Part shown: positions 60,127 to 64,000 of the stretch, one piece after another
Layout of the letters: each line of letters opens with the position of its first letter
How positions within the stretch are numbered: the stretch's first letter is position 1
Assembly (NCBI RefSeq): GCF_032062175.1
Contig: NZ_DAMBQK010000007.1
Coordinates: 62,001 to 126,000 of the forward strand
From: Atlantibacter sp032062175
GTDB lineage: Bacteria; Pseudomonadota; Gammaproteobacteria; Enterobacterales; Enterobacteriaceae
Length of the DNA stretch: 64,000 nucleotides
Direction: 5' to 3'
Notes under the pieces: model-generated
What the model saw: the letters and a program-made list of their open reading frames with translations, nothing else
Database searches by the model: none
Told to the model about the DNA's origin: nothing
Program-made: the position numbers and the translations under genes

Positions 60127-60984
60127 TCAGGCTTCGATAGCGGCGCGCAGTTTCTTCATTGCATTCTTTTCAAGCTGGCGCACACGTTCAGCGGAGACGC
60201 CATAACGGTCGGCCAGTTCCTGCAAGGTGGTTTTGCTGTCTTCATCCAGCCAACGGGCACGAATAATGTGCTGGCTGCGTTCGTCCAGCCCCTGCATCGC
60301 ATCAGACAGTTTGTCCGCCGCGTGCTCTTCCCAGTTATCATCCTCAATGCCGTCGGCAAAGTTCGAAGATTTATCCTGTAGGTAGAGAACCGGGGCCATC
60401 GGCTGTCCGTCCGGCGCATCGTCGTCCGGCGACATGTCAAACGTCATGTCCTGGGCCGCCATACGCGACTCCATTTCACGTACGTCTTTGCTGGTAACGC
60501 CCAGCTCGCGAGCCACCATTTCCACTTCATCCTGGTTAAACCAGCCCAGACGCTGCTTGGTTTTACGCAGGTTAAAAAACAGCTTACGCTGCGCTTTGGT
60601 GGTTGCCACTTTCACGATACGCCAGTTGCGCAGCACGTATTCGTGAATTTCCGCTTTGATCCAGTGAACCGCGAAGGACACCAGACGCACGCCTACTTCA
60701 GGGTTGAAGCGACGCACGGCTTTCATCAGGCCGATATTACCTTCCTGAATCAGATCCGCCTGCGGCAGGCCATAGCCCGCGTAGTTACGAGCGATATGAA
60801 CAACAAACCGCAGGTGAGACAGGATCAGCTTTTTCGCTGCTTCCAGATCGCCCTGGTAATGCAGCTTTTCAGCAAGTGTCCGTTCTTCCTCAGCCGATAA
60901 CATCGGCCAGGCATTGGCGGCCCGGATATACGATTCCAGGTTGCCTACCGGAGCGAGCGCTAAAGTTTGCATTTCTTTGGTCAT
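60127..60984 (-). CDS. rpoH: RpoH, heat shock sigma factor sigma-32
   Basis: This 285-residue sigma factor directs transcription of chaperone and protease genes. Region 2 is ILSHLRFVVHIARNYAGYGLPQADLIQEGNIGLMKAVRRFNPEVGVRLVSFAVHWIKAEI. The RpoH box QRKLFFNLRKTKQRLGW is near residue 132. Region 4.2 helix-turn-helix LQELADRYGVSAERVRQLEKNAMKKLR is near the C-terminus. It is one residue longer than E. coli RpoH; the acidic linker DDDAPDGQP differs. GAGAGGATTT precedes the ATG. The E. coli mRNA start region is an RNA thermometer; sequence here is similar, but I did not fold it. Confidence 0.98.
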   Translation of the reverse strand: MTKEMQTLALAPVGNLESYIRAANAWPMLSAEEERTLAEKLHYQGDLEAAKKLILSHLRFVVHIARNYAGYGLPQADLIQEGNIGLMKAVRRFNPEVGVRLVSFAVHWIKAEIHEYVLRNWRIVKVATTKAQRKLFFNLRKTKQRLGWFNQDEVEMVARELGVTSKDVREMESRMAAQDMTFDMSPDDDAPDGQPMAPVLYLQDKSSNFADGIEDDNWEEHAADKLSDAMQGLDERSQHIIRARWLDEDSKTTLQELADRYGVSAERVRQLEKNAMKKLRAAIEA

Positions 60985-61085
60985 TCAAATCCTCTCAATC
61001 ATTATCAGACTGGCGGTGCGTTGTCCCCATCAGGCAACAACCGGGCCAGTTCTTATGAGCAACGAGAATATCATCCACTCTTTTT

Positions 61086-61113
61086 TTAGACAGTGATTTT
61101 ATCCACAAGTTCC
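61086..61113 (-). promoter_or_regulatory. rpoH sigma-E promoter (P3) with embedded DnaA box
   Basis: On the minus strand GGAACTT (61113-61107) and TCTAA (61090-61086), 16 bases apart, match the sigma-E promoter P3 of E. coli rpoH. TTATCCACA at 61099-61107 is a perfect DnaA box between the elements, as reported for E. coli rpoH. Other rpoH promoters should lie upstream to about 61180. Confidence 0.78.
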
Positions 61114-61181
61114 ATGTCGGTTTGTGAACAGTTTACACACAGAGTGTGACAACGCTATGAAAAAGCGCGGCAGGGATCGTG

Positions 61182-61226
61182 ATACTTCTCCCCTGCGGAC
61201 GGGAACTCGTAGCAGGGGAGAAGTAT
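61182..61226. other. 15-bp perfect inverted repeat between ftsX and rpoH
   Basis: ATACTTCTCCCCTGC (61182-61196) pairs perfectly with GCAGGGGAGAAGTAT (61212-61226) across 15 bases. It starts 12 bases after the ftsX stop codon. No U-tract follows on the minus strand. It is probably an mRNA 3'-end barrier or rho-assisted terminator of ftsYEX. Confidence 0.7.
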
Positions 61227-61238
61227 ACCAAACTTTTT

Positions 61239-62294
61239 TTAGTCGGGGGTAAAGTGACGTAAATGTTGCACAGTGGCAAGCCAGGCTGCCAGCCAGCCGA
61301 TCATTGAGCACACCAGCAGGAGCAGCAGACACTCATCGAAGGATAACCCGTTGAGATCAAAAGAAGTCCCGAACACGCGCGCCACGTCGGTTACGGCGGA
61401 AGACAGACGCATCACCAAAATTTCTGAAAGAATCAGTGACAAAAATGCACCGCTAAAACCAAGCAATGCGCCGCCATACAGGAACGGACGCAGGATGAAT
61501 CCGTCGGTCGCGCCAATCAGCTTTTGCACGTTGATGGTATCGCGACGGGCGAAAATACTCAGCCGCACACTGTTGCCAATCACCAGGAACACCGCAGCGA
61601 CCATCAGTACCCCGATCATCGCCGCCACACGCCCCACCAGCCCGGTTAAGGCTGCGAGACGGGCGAACCAGCTGTCGTCCATGCGCACTTCATCTACGCC
61701 CTGCACGCGCGCAACGCGGTCGCGCAGCGTATTCAGCGATTCAGTGCCCTGGAAATCCAGCTTCGGGACGATCACCGCCACGGCGGGCAGCGGGTTCTCT
61801 TCCAGCATATCCAGCGCGCCGCCAAAGCCCGACCAATTGCGGAACTCGCCTAACGCCTCTTCCCGCGACAGGTAATTCACCTTCTCAACGCCCTGCTCGG
61901 CCTGTAACTGCCCGACCACCTGTTGAGCCGCATCGTCGTCCAGCGCCTTATCAAGATAAACGGTGATCTGCGGAGAAGGGTAATACTGGGTCGCCGCCTG
62001 GTTGACGTTTTTATAAACCATATAACAAACGCTCGGCAGCGTCAGAGAAATGGCGATAACCATGATGGTTAAAAAGGTAGCAAACGGTTTGCTTTTCAGA
62101 TCCTGAAGCGCCCCGTTCCAGGCGTAGCGGAACTGTTCGTTAACGCCGCCCTTGCGGGATTTCGCTTTGGTGGGCTGGCCTTTAGCGCGTTTTGGCGGCT
62201 GACGGTTGCTGTCGCCGCCCATCTTCTGCCGGGTAAAACCGCTGAGCTTGTTGCCAAAGCGCTTCATTTCATTCAGCGCATCACGTTTATTCAC
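61239..62294 (-). CDS. ftsX: FtsX, divisome ABC-type membrane subunit
   Basis: This 351-residue inner-membrane protein acts with FtsE to regulate amidase activation through EnvC during cell division. A basic cytosolic N-terminus (about 1-55) precedes TM1 (FATFLTIMVIAISLTLPSVCYMVY). A periplasmic domain follows (about 85-210), then three C-terminal helices. GTG at 62294 gives VNKRDALNEMKRF, aligns with the E. coli start, and has GGAGG 7 bases before it; an ATG at 62309 is the alternative. It overlaps ftsE by 8 bases. Confidence 0.96.
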   Translation of the reverse strand: MNKRDALNEMKRFGNKLSGFTRQKMGGDSNRQPPKRAKGQPTKAKSRKGGVNEQFRYAWNGALQDLKSKPFATFLTIMVIAISLTLPSVCYMVYKNVNQAATQYYPSPQITVYLDKALDDDAAQQVVGQLQAEQGVEKVNYLSREEALGEFRNWSGFGGALDMLEENPLPAVAVIVPKLDFQGTESLNTLRDRVARVQGVDEVRMDDSWFARLAALTGLVGRVAAMIGVLMVAAVFLVIGNSVRLSIFARRDTINVQKLIGATDGFILRPFLYGGALLGFSGAFLSLILSEILVMRLSSAVTDVARVFGTSFDLNGLSFDECLLLLLVCSMIGWLAAWLATVQHLRHFTPD

Positions 62295-62955
62295 CGGGGC
62301 GGCCTCCATGCAAATGCCCTTCGCTCAGGGTCAACATCGGATAATGGCGGCTGGAAATCAGCCCCATATCATGCGTAGCCATCAGTACCGTGACGCCCAC
62401 GCGGTTAAACTCTTCGAACAGGCGCAAAATACCTTCCGACAGCGCTTCATCCAGGTTGCCGGTCGGTTCATCCGCCAGCAAAACCGCGGGTTTGTTCACC
62501 ACCGCACGGGCGATACCCACGCGCTGTTGTTCACCACCGGAAAGCTGGATCGGAAAGCTTTTGGCTTTATCCAGCAGGCCGACTTTATCCAGCGCAGCGC
62601 TGACGCGGCGGCGGATATCTTCGCTGCTGGCCCCGGCGATGATCAGCGGGATCGCCACGTTATCGAATACCGTTCTGTCCATCAGCAGGTGGTGATCCTG
62701 GAAGATCATGCCTATCTGACGGCGCAAGAACGGGACTTCCCGATTTTTCAGGCGGCTGATCTCATGACCGGCAAAATAAATTTGCCCCGCACTGGGGCGT
62801 TCAATGCCGCAGATAAGCTTCAGCAACGTACTCTTACCGGCGCCGGAGTGGCCGGTAAGGAATGCCATCTCGCCAGGTTGCAGGTGAAACGTCACCCCCT
62901 GCAGAGCCTGTCTCCCACCAAGATAGGCTTTGCTGACCTGTTCAAAGCGAATCAT
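62287..62955 (-). CDS. ftsE: FtsE, divisome ABC ATPase
   Basis: This 222-residue ATPase drives FtsX. Walker A GHSGAGKST is near residue 35, the signature LSGGEQQRVGIARA near 140, and Walker B LLADEPTGNLD near 158. Length equals E. coli FtsE. It lies 2 bases after the ftsY stop codon, giving the ftsYEX operon. Confidence 0.98.
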   Translation of the reverse strand: MIRFEQVSKAYLGGRQALQGVTFHLQPGEMAFLTGHSGAGKSTLLKLICGIERPSAGQIYFAGHEISRLKNREVPFLRRQIGMIFQDHHLLMDRTVFDNVAIPLIIAGASSEDIRRRVSAALDKVGLLDKAKSFPIQLSGGEQQRVGIARAVVNKPAVLLADEPTGNLDEALSEGILRLFEEFNRVGVTVLMATHDMGLISSRHYPMLTLSEGHLHGGRPGE

Positions 62956-62957
62956 TG

Positions 62958-64000
62958 TTAATCCTCTCGGGCAAAAAGTGCCTCTATAAAGTCACCCGCA
63001 TTAAACGGGCGCAAATCAGAAATTTGTTCGCCAACGCCAATGTAGCGAATTGGAATACTGAACTGGTCCGCAACAGAGAAAATCACCCCGCCTTTGGCCG
63101 TACCATCCAGCTTCGTCAGCGTAATGCCCGTCAGGCCCACCGCCTCATGGAACAGTTTGGCCTGGCTAATGGCATTCTGCCCGGTGCTGGCGTCGATGGT
63201 CAGCATAATCTCATGCGGAGCGTCTTCGTCGAGCTTTTTCATCACCCGGACGATTTTCTTCAGTTCTTCCATCAGGTGCGATTTGTTCTGCAAACGCCCG
63301 GCGGTATCGGCAATTAATACATCGACATGACGCGCTTTCGCCGCCTGGATGGCGTCGAAAATCACCGATGCGGAGTCCGCGCCGGTATGCTGCGCCACCA
63401 CCGGAATGTTGTTGCGCTGGCCCCAGACCTGGAGCTGCTCTACCGCCGCCGCGCGGAAAGTATCTCCCGCCGCCAGCATCACTGATTTCCCCTGCTGCTC
63501 GAACTGACGCGCCAGTTTGCCGATAGTGGTGGTTTTACCCACGCCGTTGACGCCAACCATCAGAATAACAAATGGCGTTTTGCCTTCAACGTTCAGCGGC
63601 TCATCCACTTTCGCCAGGATCTCGCCCATCTCTTCCTTCAGCAAACCGTACAGCGCTTCTGCGTCACGCAGTTGCTTGCGGCTGGCCCCTTCGGTGAGAT
63701 GAGTGATGATTTTGCGGGTGGTTTCCACGCCCACGTCGGCAATCAGCAGTTGTTCTTCCAGTTCCTCAAACAGATCATCATCGATTTTCTTGCCGCGGAA
63801 TAGACTGATAAATCCGGAACCAAGATTTTCTTTGGTTTTAATCAGGCTGCGCTTAAGGCGCGCAAAGAACCCTTCTTTGGTCGGTTTTTCCTGAACCGGA
63901 ACGACCACGTCGGCCTGCTGGAACTCGTCAACCCGTTCCTCTGCCTGCTGGCTCGCCGACAACGCCTGGGCTTCCAGCTCTTCGTCGCTGATTTCCGGCT
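62958..64000 (-). CDS. ftsY: FtsY, signal recognition particle receptor (5' end beyond window)
   Basis: About 347 C-terminal codons are visible and the frame is open to the window edge. They cover the end of the acidic A domain and the full NG domain. Motifs are FFARLKRSLIKTKENLGSGFISLFRGKKID (membrane-targeting start of N), GVNGVGKTTTIGKLA (G1), LIADTAGRLQNKSHLMEEL (G3) and TKLDGTAKGG (G4-G5). FtsY docks the Ffh-ribosome complex at the membrane for co-translational insertion. It leads the ftsYEX operon. The acidic A domain is variable in length among enterobacteria. Confidence 0.97.
   Translation of the reverse strand, partial: PEISDEELEAQALSASQQAEERVDEFQQADVVVPVQEKPTKEGFFARLKRSLIKTKENLGSGFISLFRGKKIDDDLFEELEEQLLIADVGVETTRKIITHLTEGASRKQLRDAEALYGLLKEEMGEILAKVDEPLNVEGKTPFVILMVGVNGVGKTTTIGKLARQFEQQGKSVMLAAGDTFRAAAVEQLQVWGQRNNIPVVAQHTGADSASVIFDAIQAAKARHVDVLIADTAGRLQNKSHLMEELKKIVRVMKKLDEDAPHEIMLTIDASTGQNAISQAKLFHEAVGLTGITLTKLDGTAKGGVIFSVADQFSIPIRYIGVGEQISDLRPFNAGDFIEALFARED

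Overview
The window is chromosomal DNA from a member of the Enterobacteriaceae. Gene order follows the Escherichia coli arc from greB/tex to ftsY almost gene for gene: tex, feoABC, bioH, gntX, nfuA, malQP, malT, glpRGE, glpD, glgPACXB, asd, yhgN, gntUKR, yhhW, ryhB, yhhY, ggt, yhhA, ugpBAECQ, livKHMGF, panM, livJ, rpoH, ftsXEY. Protein divergence from remembered E. coli sequences and the G+C-rich third positions suggest an Enterobacter, Kosakonia or Klebsiella-like relative rather than E. coli or Salmonella. This is inference; no database was searched.

Layout: 1-6.1 kb carries a divergent greB end, tex and the ferrous iron importer feoABC with a Fur box. 6.2-8.7 kb holds a small DUF1471 secreted protein, bioH, gntX and nfuA. 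At 8.75-10.7 kb, where E. coli has gntT, there is a divergent Rrf2-regulator/flavin oxidoreductase pair, followed by a decayed IS1182-family element at 10.69-12.16 kb. 12.2-19.9 kb is the maltose system (malQ, malP, malT). 19.9-23.6 kb is glycerol-3-phosphate metabolism (glpR, glpG, glpE, glpD). 23.7-33.1 kb is the glycogen cluster. 33.4-38.3 kb holds asd, yhgN and gluconate genes. 38.5-44.6 kb holds yhhW, the RyhB sRNA, yhhY, a YghW homologue, a chemoreceptor, ggt and yhhA. 44.6-49.5 kb is the ugp glycerophosphodiester importer with a long PhoB-site array. 49.7-50.5 kb is a DUF1778/GNAT toxin-antitoxin pair. 50.6-57.7 kb is branched-chain amino acid uptake around panM, with a 125-bp tandem repeat broken by a 100-N assembly gap. 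58-60 kb is an accessory insert (a GABA aminotransferase and two unknown small proteins). 60.1-64 kb is rpoH and ftsXEY.

The genes mostly serve carbon storage and scavenging: maltodextrin and glycogen turnover, glycerol-3-phosphate oxidation, gluconate uptake, and phosphodiester and amino acid import. Iron control recurs: Fur boxes precede feoABC and ryhB, and nfuA lies next to an Rrf2-type regulator with three cysteines. The main departures from the core backbone are: the inverted greB; the Rrf2/oxidoreductase pair with an IscR-like operator; the insertion element whose 23-bp target duplication is a whole terminator hairpin; nine in-phase Pho half-sites before ugpB; the toxin-antitoxin pair; the tandem repeat at the gap; and the small-protein pair before rpoH. 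I see no rRNA or tRNA gene, CRISPR array or prophage.
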